Counted from the first letter of the stretch, positions 53,004-63,381 are shown. The stretch: DNA of 64,000 nt from an uncultured Oscillospiraceae bacterium (GCA_934565415.1 CAKTHQ010000001.1:1-64000); one strand, 5' to 3'. The notes: generated from the letters alone by a model not told the origin. Numbers and translations: made by a program.

Positions 53004-56000
53004 ATGATGAAAAAATGCCTGTCCCTGCTCTTGGTCCTGGCCATGCTCCTGTCGGTATGCCCGATGGGTGTATTTGCCGAGGGAGACAACGAGCTGCCTA
53101 TCGTCCCCCCCGGTGACACCGAAGAGGCAGCGGACGCCCTAAATCTGAATGCCGCAGACGACGGCAGCAGGGCTTCTGCCGACGGCGATGGCCTGGTCCT
53201 GGTTGCCATTTACGACCGGGACGGCAAGCGGATGCTGGCATCCGAAGTGGGTGAAGACAACGCCAGCGTAGAGCTGGGCGAGGATGTAATCCCCGACGAG
53301 GGCAAGGGCTATGCCAGAGCCTTCCTGCTGGAAGCCGAAACCCTGATCCCCCTGGCAATGGCCGAGCGGGAAGTTACCTTCCCGGCAGCGGACGACGACC
53401 AGCCGGAGGAGACCATGGGGCTTGACACTGCCGAGCCTACCGAAGAGACTACCGAGCCCACCGAAGAGACTACCGAGCCCACCGAGGAAGCTACCGAAGC
53501 TCCCGAGGAGACCGAGGCCGCCGAAGAGCCCACCGAGGAAGCCACCGAAGCTCCCGAGGAAGAGCTGACCACCGGCGAGGCTGCCCAGGAGGGCTACTAT
53601 GTGGCCCCCGAAGGCGCACAGATGGAGGAAGCCCCTGTTCTGGAAGAGATGGCTGCTTTCTCCGGCAAGACCGTCAACAAGGGCGAGCAGACCCGCACCA
53701 CCACCTTCAGCGGCCTGATGCCCGGCGAACTGTACTTCTTTGCCGTCAGCAAGACCACCGGCTCCCCCGATGACATTGCCGATGTGGTGGCTCCCGAGAA
53801 TCTGGTCTACGCCGATGCCAAGGAAGCCCTGTCCGATGGCACCCTGACCTTTGAAAACTACCAGCTGACCACCGGCGAAGCCGTCATCGTGCAGCTGTAC
53901 GGCTATTCCAACGTAAGAAGCATCCGCTTCAAGGATCTGCTGGAAAGCGACGACGACGAACCCGTTGTGGATGAAGACGGCAACACCGTCCGGAACCTGA
54001 CCCTGCAGGTTGGCGAAAGCTACGATCTGGGCGTTCTGGTAGAGCCCGAAGAGTGGGGCGACAGCGTAATCTGGAGCACCACCAATTCCGAAGTAGCATC
54101 CCTTGAGGAAGATGTCAAGGGCATCGAGAATACCGTTACCGCAGGTACTCCCGGTATTGCCTACGTTAAGGCTACCGTGACCCACGGCGCCTACACCATA
54201 AGCGCCACCTGCCGGGTGCGGGTAGTGAATCTGGAAACCGAGCACATCACCGATGTGGAGCTGCGGGATACCAGCGTTACCACCGAGCTCTACCGCACCG
54301 AGGGCACCCTGATTTCCGTCTTCCCGGAGTTCAGCCAGAGAAAGGCTTCCACCCAGTCCGCCTTCAACGCCGGAGAAGGCAATGCGGACGGTCACCTGAT
54401 TAAGTTGGCCCGATTCGGTACCGACCTGAAGCAGGGCGACAAGAACTACGATAAGGAAGTTGCCGCCGCGGACAAGATGAACGAGCTGTTCGACCTGGAA
54501 GTGGTAGACGACTGGACCCTGCGCCTGGTGCCCACTCAGTACGCCGTGGAGAACCCCGGCGAGGTGGTCTCCAAATATTCCAGCAAGATCGCTCTGTATC
54601 CGCAGGAGGGCGAGGGTGAGAACGCTGAGGGAGAGATGGTGCCATACTGCAGCAGAATCGTCACCAGTAAGGTCCTTACCGTCAATGTGAAGAAGAGTAC
54701 CCCCAAGCTTACCGCCGACAGCATCCAGATCAACAGCTTCTACGATGAGAAGAGCTACAAGATCAATGTGAAGGGCGCTACCGTGGTTGGCATCGGGGAA
54801 GCGGACGGCAAGACCCTGCCCGACTGGCTGAACCTGAGCGACAATGAGCTGACCCCCGCCGTGGGGGACAAAAATGCCCATTCCGGCACGGTATACCTGA
54901 GCGTGGAAACCAAGGAGTGGGCAATCCCCGCCGAGGTAAAAGTCAGCGTATCCATGCGCTATACCGCCCCTGCCCTGCGGCTTTCCGCAAAAACCGTGAC
55001 CCTGGCCTCCTTCGGCAGCAAGGGCACCACCATCCAGCTGCTGAGCCAGGACCGGTCCAAGAAGCTGGAGGATATGTACATCCTGGGCGTAACCGCCTCC
55101 GGCCAGCTGGATTCTGGGGACAAATACGATCCCAAAACCGGAAAGTGGGAGCTGGTGCTGACGCCGACCGGGGAGGAACTGACAAACGGCACGGTGAATT
55201 TTGAGGTATCCTTCGAGGATGCCAGCAATACCCTGGTGCTGCCCCTGCAGATTAAGACCGTAACCCCCAAGCTGCACCTGGAAAAGACCAGCGTTACCAT
55301 GAACACCAAGGTCGGCGATACGGCCAAGATCAAGCTGTACATGACGCCCAGCGACGCGGAGCTGCCGGACGATCTGGAAGCTTATGTGACCGACACCCGG
55401 AACAGAAAGCAGGAGGATCTGGATTCCTTCATCCAGCTGAATGAGCCGGAAATCACCTATGATGACGAGAACGGGTGCGCTTATCTGACTGTTACAACCG
55501 ACGCTACGGCCTACGAGTCCGGCTACCGGGTACACATTACGACCGACGAGGAACATATCCTCAAGAATGACCTGGCAGTTCTGAGCGTAAAGCCTCTGGC
55601 CCGTTCCACCAATCCCAGCGTCACCCTGAGAGCCTCCGGCACGCTGGACCTGTCTTACCCCTATAAGGGCCTGACCCTGACCCGGACCTACCGGAACATG
55701 GTTGCCCCTGAGGAAGAAGGATTCATCCTGAAGATCAACGGCAAAGAGGTTAGCGACTTTGGCGATTACTTCCATGCAGGCGACCCCGATAACGACGAAA
55801 AAGAGGACGCCAAGTACTATTATGTAAACGGCGATGCCGACCTGAAGAAGGGCGACAAGCTGGAAATTTTGGCTGTGGGCATTGTGGATGGAGACACCGT
55901 TTGCACCTCCGGCAAGGTGACTCTGACCGTCAAGCGCACCCCTGTCAACATCCGCTTCGCCAGCTCCAGCGTGACCCTGAATAAGGCCATGGAAGAAGAG

Positions 56001-56912
56001 GCAGAGATTGCCTTTACCTACAGCCCCAGCGGTAAGGATGTGAAGAAGGAAGAAGAGCCTATCATCAAGGTAACGAACAACCGCGGCATCCCTGCAGAGG
56101 ATGCACTGGCTGTAACCATGGAGGACGGCAAGCTCGTCATCGTGCCTGACTACGGTACGGTTGCGTATGGCGATATCTACAAGATCACTATGCGCAATTC
56201 CGAAAGCGACAATGCCGCTGCCCTGACCGTAAAGATTGCCACCGAGAAGAACTCCAATGTTGCCTACACCACCACGGTCTCCGGCACCCTCGATCCCACC
56301 CGGGATGCTTCCAGGGTCACCGTCAAGTACACCGTACGGAACTTTGCGGATACCGAGCCTGTGGTGAAGATCACGGATACCTTCACCGGTAAGGATGTGA
56401 CCGGCCTGTTCGACATCGTACAGAACGAAAAGAACCTGTCCCAGTTCTTTGTTACCAAGAAGCCCGCCTCCGTGCTGGATCCCTCCCACAAGTACACCGT
56501 GGTTGCGGATTACGCCGACAGAGACGAGCTGGACGATGGCAGCCTCATTACGGCCAAGGCCGCCGTTCTGAAGGTGGCCGCCGGGAAGTCCACCGTCAAG
56601 GCGGACCGGACTGTAACCATCTACAAGAAGGATCCCAACGCTACCTACAAGTTCGCCGTTACCAGCTCCGATAAGAAGCTGAACAACGTAGAGCGGCTGA
56701 CGATTAAGGACAGCAAGCTCCAGGGCGTTTACGAGATCGTCAACCTGGGCGACGGCAACTTCGAAATCTATGTAAAGGCCAACAGCCTGGAAAAGGTGAA
56801 GGCCGGCAGCCTGACCCTGAACTACTTCGTAAGAGGTATGGCGGTTCAGTACGACAGAAAGGGCAATGAGGTGCCCAACGGTACCCTGAACCTGAAGCTC
56901 ACCGTAAAGTAA
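53004..56912 (+). CDS. Large secreted multi-domain surface protein with Big_2-like domain
   Basis: 1302 residues from the ATG at 53004, with AAGGA eight bases ahead. Signal peptide about 1-27 (LLLVLAMLLSV...VFAEG). A Thr/Glu/Pro-rich repeat linker (about 145-192, units of TEETTEP) follows. A bacterial Ig-like (Big_2-type) domain lies at about 330-412, then a series of beta-rich repeats of about 100 residues to the end. No LPXTG, SLH, choline-binding or dockerin motif seen, so attachment is unclear. Its own promoter, structured leader and terminator suggest strong regulated expression; probably an adhesin or cell-envelope protein. Confidence 0.8.
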   Translation: MMKKCLSLLLVLAMLLSVCPMGVFAEGDNELPIVPPGDTEEAADALNLNAADDGSRASADGDGLVLVAIYDRDGKRMLASEVGEDNASVELGEDVIPDEGKGYARAFLLEAETLIPLAMAEREVTFPAADDDQPEETMGLDTAEPTEETTEPTEETTEPTEEATEAPEETEAAEEPTEEATEAPEEELTTGEAAQEGYYVAPEGAQMEEAPVLEEMAAFSGKTVNKGEQTRTTTFSGLMPGELYFFAVSKTTGSPDDIADVVAPENLVYADAKEALSDGTLTFENYQLTTGEAVIVQLYGYSNVRSIRFKDLLESDDDEPVVDEDGNTVRNLTLQVGESYDLGVLVEPEEWGDSVIWSTTNSEVASLEEDVKGIENTVTAGTPGIAYVKATVTHGAYTISATCRVRVVNLETEHITDVELRDTSVTTELYRTEGTLISVFPEFSQRKASTQSAFNAGEGNADGHLIKLARFGTDLKQGDKNYDKEVAAADKMNELFDLEVVDDWTLRLVPTQYAVENPGEVVSKYSSKIALYPQEGEGENAEGEMVPYCSRIVTSKVLTVNVKKSTPKLTADSIQINSFYDEKSYKINVKGATVVGIGEADGKTLPDWLNLSDNELTPAVGDKNAHSGTVYLSVETKEWAIPAEVKVSVSMRYTAPALRLSAKTVTLASFGSKGTTIQLLSQDRSKKLEDMYILGVTASGQLDSGDKYDPKTGKWELVLTPTGEELTNGTVNFEVSFEDASNTLVLPLQIKTVTPKLHLEKTSVTMNTKVGDTAKIKLYMTPSDAELPDDLEAYVTDTRNRKQEDLDSFIQLNEPEITYDDENGCAYLTVTTDATAYESGYRVHITTDEEHILKNDLAVLSVKPLARSTNPSVTLRASGTLDLSYPYKGLTLTRTYRNMVAPEEEGFILKINGKEVSDFGDYFHAGDPDNDEKEDAKYYYVNGDADLKKGDKLEILAVGIVDGDTVCTSGKVTLTVKRTPVNIRFASSSVTLNKAMEEEAEIAFTYSPSGKDVKKEEEPIIKVTNNRGIPAEDALAVTMEDGKLVIVPDYGTVAYGDIYKITMRNSESDNAAALTVKIATEKNSNVAYTTTVSGTLDPTRDASRVTVKYTVRNFADTEPVVKITDTFTGKDVTGLFDIVQNEKNLSQFFVTKKPASVLDPSHKYTVVADYADRDELDDGSLITAKAAVLKVAAGKSTVKADRTVTIYKKDPNATYKFAVTSSDKKLNNVERLTIKDSKLQGVYEIVNLGDGNFEIYVKANSLEKVKAGSLTLNYFVRGMAVQYDRKGNEVPNGTLNLKLTVK

Positions 56913-56929
56913 ATCTCCCCAATCTCAAA

Positions 56930-56958
56930 GCAGCCGCCCCCCGGGCGGCTGCTTTTCT
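56930..56958 (+). terminator. Terminator of the surface protein gene
   Basis: GCAGCCGCCC and GGGCGGCTGC form a 10-bp stem followed by TTTTCT. Confidence 0.85.
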
Positions 56959-57032
56959 ATGGGGAAACAAAGCCCATCCGTTTCCCAAAACCGGTTTCCC
57001 TTGCAAATGCCGGGGTTCTGCCGAATTTAGGA

Positions 57033-57061
57033 TTGCGTTTTCAAAACTTTGGGGCTATAAT
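57033..57061 (+). promoter_or_regulatory. ansA promoter
   Basis: TTGCGT and TATAAT, 17-nt spacer. Confidence 0.7.
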
Positions 57062-57104
57062 GTTTACTAGCATACTATTGGTTACGGGAGAGACGGAATT
57101 CATC

Positions 57105-58100
57105 ATGACAAAAAAGAAGATCCTGCTGCTGACTACCGGCGGCACCATCGCCTGCACCCCGGGGCAGGAGGGGCTGGAGCCCCAAAAGGGGCGGATCCTG
57201 GAGCGGGAGCTGGAACGGCTGCGGGTCTTTTACGACATCACGGTGAAGGACATTATCTGCCTGGATTCCTCCAACATTACCCCGGAGGAATGGCAGCTGA
57301 TTGCCCGGAGCGTCTTTGATGCCAGAAAGGGCTATGACGGCATTGTGGTTTCCCACGGTACCGATACCATGGCCTATACCGCCTCCGCCGTGACCTTCAT
57401 GCTTCCGAACATTCCGTTACCCGTGGTGTTTACCGGGTCCCAGCTGCCCCTGACGGATATGCTCTCCGACGGCCCGGCCAACCTGCGGACGGCCTTTGCC
57501 ATGGCCGCCTCCGGAAAGCCCGGGGTGTTTCTGGCCTTCGACCGCAAAGTCATGCTGGGCTGCCGGGCGGTGAAGATCCGGGCTTCCGGCTTTTCCGCCT
57601 TTGAGAGCATCAATGCCCGGTACGCCGCCGCGGTCAGCACCCGGGGGCTCCAGGTCAACGAAGAGGTGCTGCCCAGGGTCACCGGGGAGGCGGCTTTAAA
57701 GGACCGGCTCTGCCGGGAAGTGTTTCTGCTGAAGCTGACCCCGGGGCTGAACCCCGCCGTCTTTGATATGCTGGCGGCTATGGGCTACAAGGGCATCGTC
57801 ATCGAGGCCTTCGGCCTGGGGGGCGTCAACGTGCTCCACAAGGGCCTGCGGGGCATCCGCCGGGCGGTGGAGGACGGCATTTCCGTAGTAGTCACCACCC
57901 AGTGCCTCTACGACAGCGCCGACCTGGGGGTATACCAGGTGGGCACCAAGCTCCTGGAGCTGGGGGTCATCCAGGGAAAGGACATGACCTCCGAGGCAGC
58001 CTACACCAAGCTCATGTGGGGCCTGGGCCAGGGGCTTACGCCCGATGGCATCGCGGAGCTTTTCGCCAAAGATCTGGCGGGGGAAATCACGGTGGGGTAA
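57105..58100 (+). CDS. ansA: Type I (cytoplasmic) L-asparaginase
   Basis: It hydrolyses asparagine to aspartate and ammonia. 331 residues from the ATG at 57105. TTGGTIA (10-16) and SHGTDTMAY carry the catalytic threonines. No signal peptide. The ribosome site is weak (GGAG 15 nt ahead), so the start is less certain; the frame is open back into the promoter. Followed by a small A+T-rich hairpin region rather than a classical terminator. Confidence 0.92.
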   Translation: MTKKKILLLTTGGTIACTPGQEGLEPQKGRILERELERLRVFYDITVKDIICLDSSNITPEEWQLIARSVFDARKGYDGIVVSHGTDTMAYTASAVTFMLPNIPLPVVFTGSQLPLTDMLSDGPANLRTAFAMAASGKPGVFLAFDRKVMLGCRAVKIRASGFSAFESINARYAAAVSTRGLQVNEEVLPRVTGEAALKDRLCREVFLLKLTPGLNPAVFDMLAAMGYKGIVIEAFGLGGVNVLHKGLRGIRRAVEDGISVVVTTQCLYDSADLGVYQVGTKLLELGVIQGKDMTSEAAYTKLMWGLGQGLTPDGIAELFAKDLAGEITVG

Positions 58101-58103
58101 AAA

Positions 58104-58179
58104 TAATTAGCAATTAGCAGTTAGCAATTAACAGTTATAGAGAAAAATTGCTAATTGCACATTGCTAATTGCTAATTAA
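58104..58179. repeat. A+T-rich hairpin made of ATTAGCA-type heptamers
   Basis: AATTAGCAATTAGCAGTTAG (from 58105) has direct heptamer repeats; 58147-58179 carries the inverted ATTGCTAATTGC units, giving a long stem with a loop of about 13 nt between ansA and ppaC. Confidence 0.65.
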
Positions 58180-58226
58180 CGAGAACAACATATTAAATTT
58201 CAAATGATCATACCAAGGAGGAAACA

Positions 58227-59840
58227 ATGGATCCTATTTATGTGACCGGACACCGAAATCCGGATACCGATTCCATCGTGGCTGCCATGGCCTATGCCGC
58301 CCTGCGCAACGCCGTGGGGGACCGGGAGTACAAGGCGGCCTGCCTGGGCCGGGTGTCGGACGAGACTCAGCTGGTGCTGGACCGGTTCGGCTTTGAGGCC
58401 CCCAAGCGCATTACCAGTATGTACACCCAGGTTCAGGACCTGGACTACGATACCCCTCCGGTGCTGGATGCCAACGTTACCGTGTCCCAGGCCTGGAAGG
58501 TGTTCCAGCAGCAGACCAATATTTCCGCTCTGCCCGTGGCCAACGAGGACGGCACCCTGTACGGGATGCTCTCCAAGGACTACATCGCATCCTACAATAT
58601 GGACCTGATTGCCGGGGCGGAGCTGGACAACGTGCCTCTGTTTAACGTGCTGTCCGTGCTGGAGGGCAAGGTTCTGAACGACGCCGGAGACCAGGTGGAT
58701 ACCATTTCCGGCAAGGTGACCATCGCCCTGCCCCAGAGCCGGGAAAGCCTGCTGTGGAGCCGGAAGGACTCCATCGTCTTCTGCGGCCATCAGCCGGACA
58801 TGATCCGCCGGGCCCTGGAAATGAACGTTACCGCCCTGGTACTGTGCCAGACGGAGCTGGACGAGGAGCTGCGGAACCTGCCCACCACCACCTGCATCAT
58901 CTCTACCCCCTTTGCCGCCTATCGGGCCAGCCGGATGATCTTTTTGTCCACCCCCATCGGCCGGATCTGCCGGAAGGACGACCTGGTGTGCTTCCACCTG
59001 GAGGACCGGGTGGACGATGTGAAGGAAACCGTGCTGAAGCACAGAGAGTCCAGCTACCCCATTCTGGATGCCGACGAAAAGATTGCGGGCCTTCTCAGCC
59101 GGTACCATCTGCTGCGGCCCCGCCGGAAGCGGGTGGTTCTTGTGGACCACAACGAGGCAGCCCAGTCCGTGCCGGGCCTGGAAGAGGCGGAGATTCTGGA
59201 AATCATTGATCATCACCGGCTGGCGGACATCCAGACCACCAACCCCATCTATGTACGCAACGAGCCCGTGGGCTCTACCAATACCATCCTGGCCGGAATG
59301 TACCAGGACCGGGGGCTGATGCCCTCCAAGGGCATGGCCGGTATGATGGCCGCCGCCATTCTGTCCGACACCGTCATGTTCAAGTCCCCCACCTGCACGG
59401 AGCGGGACCGGAAGATGGCCGGGCGCCTGGCCCGGATGGCCGATGTTTCCCTGGACGAGCTGGGCAAGGCCATTTTCTCCGGCTCCCTGGGCAGCAAGAG
59501 CGCGGAAGAGCTGCTGTTTACGGACTATAAGGAGTTCCACATTGCGGGCAACGACTTTGCCGTGGCCCAGATCACCTGTGTGGACAGCCCCAGTATGCTG
59601 GAGCGGAAGGACGAATTCCTGGCCCATATGCGCAAGAAGGCCCAGCAGGAGGGACTGATGATGGTCATCCTTATGCTGACGGATGTGCTGCTGGAAGGCA
59701 CCCAGCTCATCTATGTGGGCGACGACGATACCATCCAGCAGGCCTTCGGTGTGGCCCCCAAGGACAATACCGTATTCCTGCCCCGGGTGATGAGCCGGAA
59801 GAAGCAGATCATTCCCATGCTTTCCGCTCTGTGGGGCTAA
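58227..59840 (+). CDS. ppaC: Manganese-dependent inorganic pyrophosphatase with CBS and DRTGG insert
   Basis: It hydrolyses pyrophosphate. 537 residues. DHH domain split by regulatory modules: TGHRNPDTDS (7-16) metal site, CBS1 (about 70-120), DRTGG-like (about 130-240), CBS2 (about 250-300), then VDHNE, IDHHR and the DHHA2 domain. Family members of this type are regulated by adenine nucleotides through the CBS pair. AAGGAGG precedes the ATG; three bases before holB. Confidence 0.93.
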   Translation: MDPIYVTGHRNPDTDSIVAAMAYAALRNAVGDREYKAACLGRVSDETQLVLDRFGFEAPKRITSMYTQVQDLDYDTPPVLDANVTVSQAWKVFQQQTNISALPVANEDGTLYGMLSKDYIASYNMDLIAGAELDNVPLFNVLSVLEGKVLNDAGDQVDTISGKVTIALPQSRESLLWSRKDSIVFCGHQPDMIRRALEMNVTALVLCQTELDEELRNLPTTTCIISTPFAAYRASRMIFLSTPIGRICRKDDLVCFHLEDRVDDVKETVLKHRESSYPILDADEKIAGLLSRYHLLRPRRKRVVLVDHNEAAQSVPGLEEAEILEIIDHHRLADIQTTNPIYVRNEPVGSTNTILAGMYQDRGLMPSKGMAGMMAAAILSDTVMFKSPTCTERDRKMAGRLARMADVSLDELGKAIFSGSLGSKSAEELLFTDYKEFHIAGNDFAVAQITCVDSPSMLERKDEFLAHMRKKAQQEGLMMVILMLTDVLLEGTQLIYVGDDDTIQQAFGVAPKDNTVFLPRVMSRKKQIIPMLSALWG

Positions 59841-59843
59841 GCA

Positions 59844-60794
59844 ATGATGGAAGCTCTTCTTGGCAACGAGCACATCAAACAAAATCTGCGGGCATCTCTT
59901 GGCAAGGGCCATATTTCCCACTTCTATCTGATTTCCGGCCCGGAGGGCTCCGGCAAGCACACCCTGGCAAAGCTTCTGGCCGCGGCCATTCTGTGCACCG
60001 GAGAGCCTAAGCCCTGCCTGGGCTGTACCCCCTGCCGGAAGGTGATGGAGGGGGTACACCCGGATTTTATCACCGTGGACGACCCGGAAAAGAAAACCGT
60101 GCCGGTGGACCTGATCCGGCAGGCCCGGGCGGATATGTATATCCAGCCCAATGAATCGGACCACAAGATCTATCTCTTCCCCAGGGCCCAGGATATGGGC
60201 ATCCCCGGCCAGAACGCCCTATTAAAGGTTCTGGAGGAGCCCCCCAGGTACGGGGTGTTTGTGCTGCTTACCACCAATCCGGATGCGCTGCTGCCTACCG
60301 TCCGCTCCAGGTGTACGGAACTGCGGATGCAGGCCCTGCCGGAAGGCATTTTAAGGCAGCAGCTGGAGAAGGAATTCCCGGAGGCGGAAGCCTTGAGCAT
60401 TCAGGGGGCTATGGCCCGCAGCGGAGGCTTCCTGGGCCAGGCAAAAGCGATGCTGGCCGAAGGGGCCCAGGTGCCGGGGGAGACCAGGAGCTTTGTAAGC
60501 GCCCTGTGCAAAAAGGACCCCCTGCTGCTTACCGAGACCCTGGTGCCTATGGAAAAATGGAAGCGGGATGCCCTGGCGGATATTTTAAAGGACTGGATGG
60601 GCCTTTTGGAAAGCGCCCTGGTCACTGCCTGCGGGGTCCAGGCCGTATCCCCCATGGCCCGGGCCCTGGCCGCCCACCGGGAGAGCCGGGACCTGCATAC
60701 CCTGTACGAAACCGTCAAAAAAGCCAGGGAGTATACCCTGAGCAATGTGTCCCCGGCTGCCGTCTGCGGATTCCTTGCCTGGGCACTGCGATAA
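59844..60794 (+). CDS. holB: DNA polymerase III delta' subunit
   Basis: A clamp-loader subunit. 316 residues. SGPEGSGKHTLAK is a Walker A-like loop, and CTGEPKPCLGCTPC forms the zinc module. The SRC-type finger is SRCTEL. Forms a short run with ppaC and ricT, as in many Clostridia (holB-ricT). Confidence 0.93.
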   Translation: MMEALLGNEHIKQNLRASLGKGHISHFYLISGPEGSGKHTLAKLLAAAILCTGEPKPCLGCTPCRKVMEGVHPDFITVDDPEKKTVPVDLIRQARADMYIQPNESDHKIYLFPRAQDMGIPGQNALLKVLEEPPRYGVFVLLTTNPDALLPTVRSRCTELRMQALPEGILRQQLEKEFPEAEALSIQGAMARSGGFLGQAKAMLAEGAQVPGETRSFVSALCKKDPLLLTETLVPMEKWKRDALADILKDWMGLLESALVTACGVQAVSPMARALAAHRESRDLHTLYETVKKAREYTLSNVSPAAVCGFLAWALR

Positions 60795-60809
60795 GCAAAG
60801 GAGAACATC

Positions 60810-62132
60810 ATGGAAGAAACGACCAACCCCCAGGTGCGGGTGGTGGACATTCAGTTCCGTCCGGGACAGAAGGTCTACTTCTTCAGCCCTGAGGACCTGC
60901 CCCTCAAGCAGGGGGACCATGTGATTATCGATACCGCCCGGGGGCCGGAATTCGGCATCTGCGCCTCCAATATCCATGCCATTGCCGAAAAGGATGTGGT
61001 GGCGCCCCTGCGGAAGGTCCTGCGGAAGACCACCCCCCAGGACGAAAAAATCGTGGCGGAAAACCGGGCCAAGGAGAAAAAGGCCGAGGCGGCCTGCGTC
61101 CAGAAAATTCGGCTGCACAACCTGGATATGCAGCTGGTGTGTGCCGAGTGCGCCTTCGACGGCAGCAAGATTCTGTTCTATTTTACCGCCGACGAGCGGG
61201 TGGATTTCCGGGAGCTGGTGAAGGACCTGGCCGGCATTTTCCACACCCGCATTGAGCTGCGGCAGATCGGCGTCCGGGATAAGGCGAAGATGGTAGGGGG
61301 GTTAGGCATCTGCGGCCGGCCCTTCTGCTGCGCCAGCTTCCTGGCGGATTTCCAGCCGGTGTCCATCAAAATGGCCAAGTCCCAGAACCTGAGCCTGAAC
61401 CCCACCAAAATTTCCGGTACCTGCGGGCGGCTTATGTGCTGCCTCAAGTACGAGCAGGATACCTATGAGGCCCTGATTCGCACCAGCCCCAAGGTAGAAT
61501 CCTTTGTGGATACCCCGGACGGCCGGGGCACCGTGATCGAAGCGGATATTCTGCGCCAGCGGGTAAAGGTGCGGATGGAAAACGATCCGGATACCATCAA
61601 TGTCTATGAAAACGAGGATGTGGCGGTTCTGCGCAGCGGCAAGGCCAAGAAGAACGACGCCCCCATCCCTGCGGACCTGGCCCCCATCTCCGGCAGCGGC
61701 AAGCGCCCGGCCAAGAAGAAAGAGGAGCCGGAGGATCCCATGGTGCTGGAGCCCATCCGGTTTCGGTACTCTACGGAGTCCGTGGTAGAGCAGACCCCTG
61801 CGCCCCAGGAGACGGCCGGGGAGCAGCCCGCCGCCGTCCCGGCCCCGGAAGCATCGGCAGAGCGGCTCCCGCGGCCTCTGCGCCCCAGAAAAGACCGCCC
61901 GGACCGTCCCCGCCGCCCCAGGCTCCAGAGACCGGAGGAAGAGGACGGCAGCGAGAAAAAGGAGCCCAGAGGCGAGCAGAAGCCCCGGCCCAGAAGAGAA
62001 CGGCCGGACCGGCCCAGAAGGGAAGAGGCAGCCCTCCAGGAGACACCGGAGGGCGCCCAGAACCGCCCGCCCCGCCGCCGGAACAACTACCGGGGCCCCA
62101 GAAGACCCTACCATAAAAAGCCCCAGGAATAA
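60810..62132 (+). CDS. ricT: PSP1-domain protein RicT (YaaT) with long basic tail
   Basis: 440 residues. The PSP1 core (1 to about 270) has GLGICGRPFCCASF and CGRLMCCLKYE, the cysteines that bind Fe-S in the RicA-RicF-RicT complex, which aids mRNA processing by RNase Y in B. subtilis. A Pro/Arg/Glu-rich tail of about 165 residues is unusual in length and looks disordered; its RP repeats suggest RNA binding. 15 nt after holB. Confidence 0.92.
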   Translation: MEETTNPQVRVVDIQFRPGQKVYFFSPEDLPLKQGDHVIIDTARGPEFGICASNIHAIAEKDVVAPLRKVLRKTTPQDEKIVAENRAKEKKAEAACVQKIRLHNLDMQLVCAECAFDGSKILFYFTADERVDFRELVKDLAGIFHTRIELRQIGVRDKAKMVGGLGICGRPFCCASFLADFQPVSIKMAKSQNLSLNPTKISGTCGRLMCCLKYEQDTYEALIRTSPKVESFVDTPDGRGTVIEADILRQRVKVRMENDPDTINVYENEDVAVLRSGKAKKNDAPIPADLAPISGSGKRPAKKKEEPEDPMVLEPIRFRYSTESVVEQTPAPQETAGEQPAAVPAPEASAERLPRPLRPRKDRPDRPRRPRLQRPEEEDGSEKKEPRGEQKPRPRRERPDRPRREEAALQETPEGAQNRPPRRRNNYRGPRRPYHKKPQE

Positions 62133-62138
62133 AAATCG

Positions 62139-62172
62139 CCGCCCGTGCTTCTTTCGGCACGGGCGGACATAT
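62139..62172. terminator. Bidirectional terminator between ricT and rpoD
   Basis: CCGCCCGTGC and GCACGGGCGG form a 10-bp stem with A/T runs on both sides. Confidence 0.85.
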
Positions 62173-62175
62173 TTT

Positions 62176-63333
62176 TTAGCAGTAGAAATCCCGGATTTTC
62201 TTGGCCCGGCTGGGGTGGCGGAGCTTCCGGATGGCCTTGTTCTCGATCTGGCGGATCCGCTCCCGGGTGACGCCGAAGATCTGGCCCACCTCTTCCAGGG
62301 TGTGGGTCCGGCCGTCGTACATACCGAAGCGCATCCGCAGCACATCGGCTTCCCGCTCGGTCAGGGTGCCCAAAATTTCCTTCAGGGCCTCCGCAAGCAG
62401 GGCGTTGGAGGTGGCGTCTGCAGGGCCGGGGGTCCGCTCGTCCTCTACGAAGGAGCCGATGGAGGTGTCCTCTTCGTCACCCACGGGGGTATCCAGGCTC
62501 AGGGTATCGGCGGCGGTCCGGTTGGCCTCGATGATCTTTTCTACGGGCAGGCCCAGCTCGGCGGCGATTTCCTCCATGGTGGGCTCCCGGCCCAGCTCCT
62601 GGACCAGCTTCCGGTTGCAGCGGGTGGCCTTATTGATGACCTCTACCATATGCACCGGCACCCGGATGGTCCGGGCCTGGTCGGCAATGGCCCGGGTAAT
62701 GGCCTGCCGGATCCACCAGGTGGCATATGTAGAGAATTTGTTTCCCTTTGTCCAGTCGAATTTGTCTACGGCCCGGATAAGGCCTGTGTTGCCTTCCTGG
62801 ATCAGGTCCAGAATGTGCAGGCCCCGGCCGGAATATTTTTTGGCAATGGAGACCACCAGCCGCAGGTTGGCTTCCGTCAGCTTGTTCTTGGCTTCCTGGT
62901 CGCCTTCGGATACCCGCTTGGCCAGCTCCACTTCCTCATCGGCAGACAGAAGCTTTACCTGGCCGATTTCCTTCAGGTACATCCGCACCGGGTCGTCCAG
63001 GCTGTATTCGGCAGCCAGGTCCACGGGGTCGATGAGCTCTTCCTCTTCGATGTTCCGCAGGTCCAGCCCGTCGTCCAGGTTGTCCCCAATGCCGTCTCCC
63101 AGAAGATCCAGAGAATCGTCCATATCCAGCTCGGTGGTGGTGATCTGGATGTTCATGGACTCAAACCGGTCGTAGATCTCCTCGATTTTCTCCGGAGACA
63201 GCTGCATCTTTTCCAAAATGGAGGACAGCTCGGTATCCTTAATCATGCCCTCTTTCTTGCCCCTCAGGATCAGCGCCTGCATGGCGGCCTGAAGGTCTTC
63301 GGTGCCTTTTGCCGGCTTTTTCACAGTACTCAT
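62176..63333 (-). CDS. rpoD: Primary RNA polymerase sigma factor (sigma A/RpoD)
   Basis: 385 residues: N-terminal 1.1-like region, acidic stretch (about 75-105), region 1.2 ([13 protein letters not shown]), region 2 (RPVDxFDW-like [20 protein letters not shown]), region 3, and region 4.2 with [19 protein letters not shown]. Single leftward gene with promoter 63382-63410; dnaG, often its neighbour, is absent. Confidence 0.97.
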   Translation of the reverse strand: MSTVKKPAKGTEDLQAAMQALILRGKKEGMIKDTELSSILEKMQLSPEKIEEIYDRFESMNIQITTTELDMDDSLDLLGDGIGDNLDDGLDLRNIEEEELIDPVDLAAEYSLDDPVRMYLKEIGQVKLLSADEEVELAKRVSEGDQEAKNKLTEANLRLVVSIAKKYSGRGLHILDLIQEGNTGLIRAVDKFDWTKGNKFSTYATWWIRQAITRAIADQARTIRVPVHMVEVINKATRCNRKLVQELGREPTMEEIAAELGLPVEKIIEANRTAADTLSLDTPVGDEEDTSIGSFVEDERTPGPADATSNALLAEALKEILGTLTEREADVLRMRFGMYDGRTHTLEEVGQIFGVTRERIRQIENKAIRKLRHPSRAKKIRDFYC

Positions 63334-63381
63334 AGTTTCTCCCTCTTCGTCTTCTGACAGTCAATTTTCGTTCGCCTAAAG

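Noticed and set aside
53139..56489. Open frame of 1116 codons on the minus strand opposite the surface protein gene
   Set aside because: Shadow of codon bias; no ribosome site, no family resemblance, while the plus strand frame has a signal peptide, promoter and terminator.
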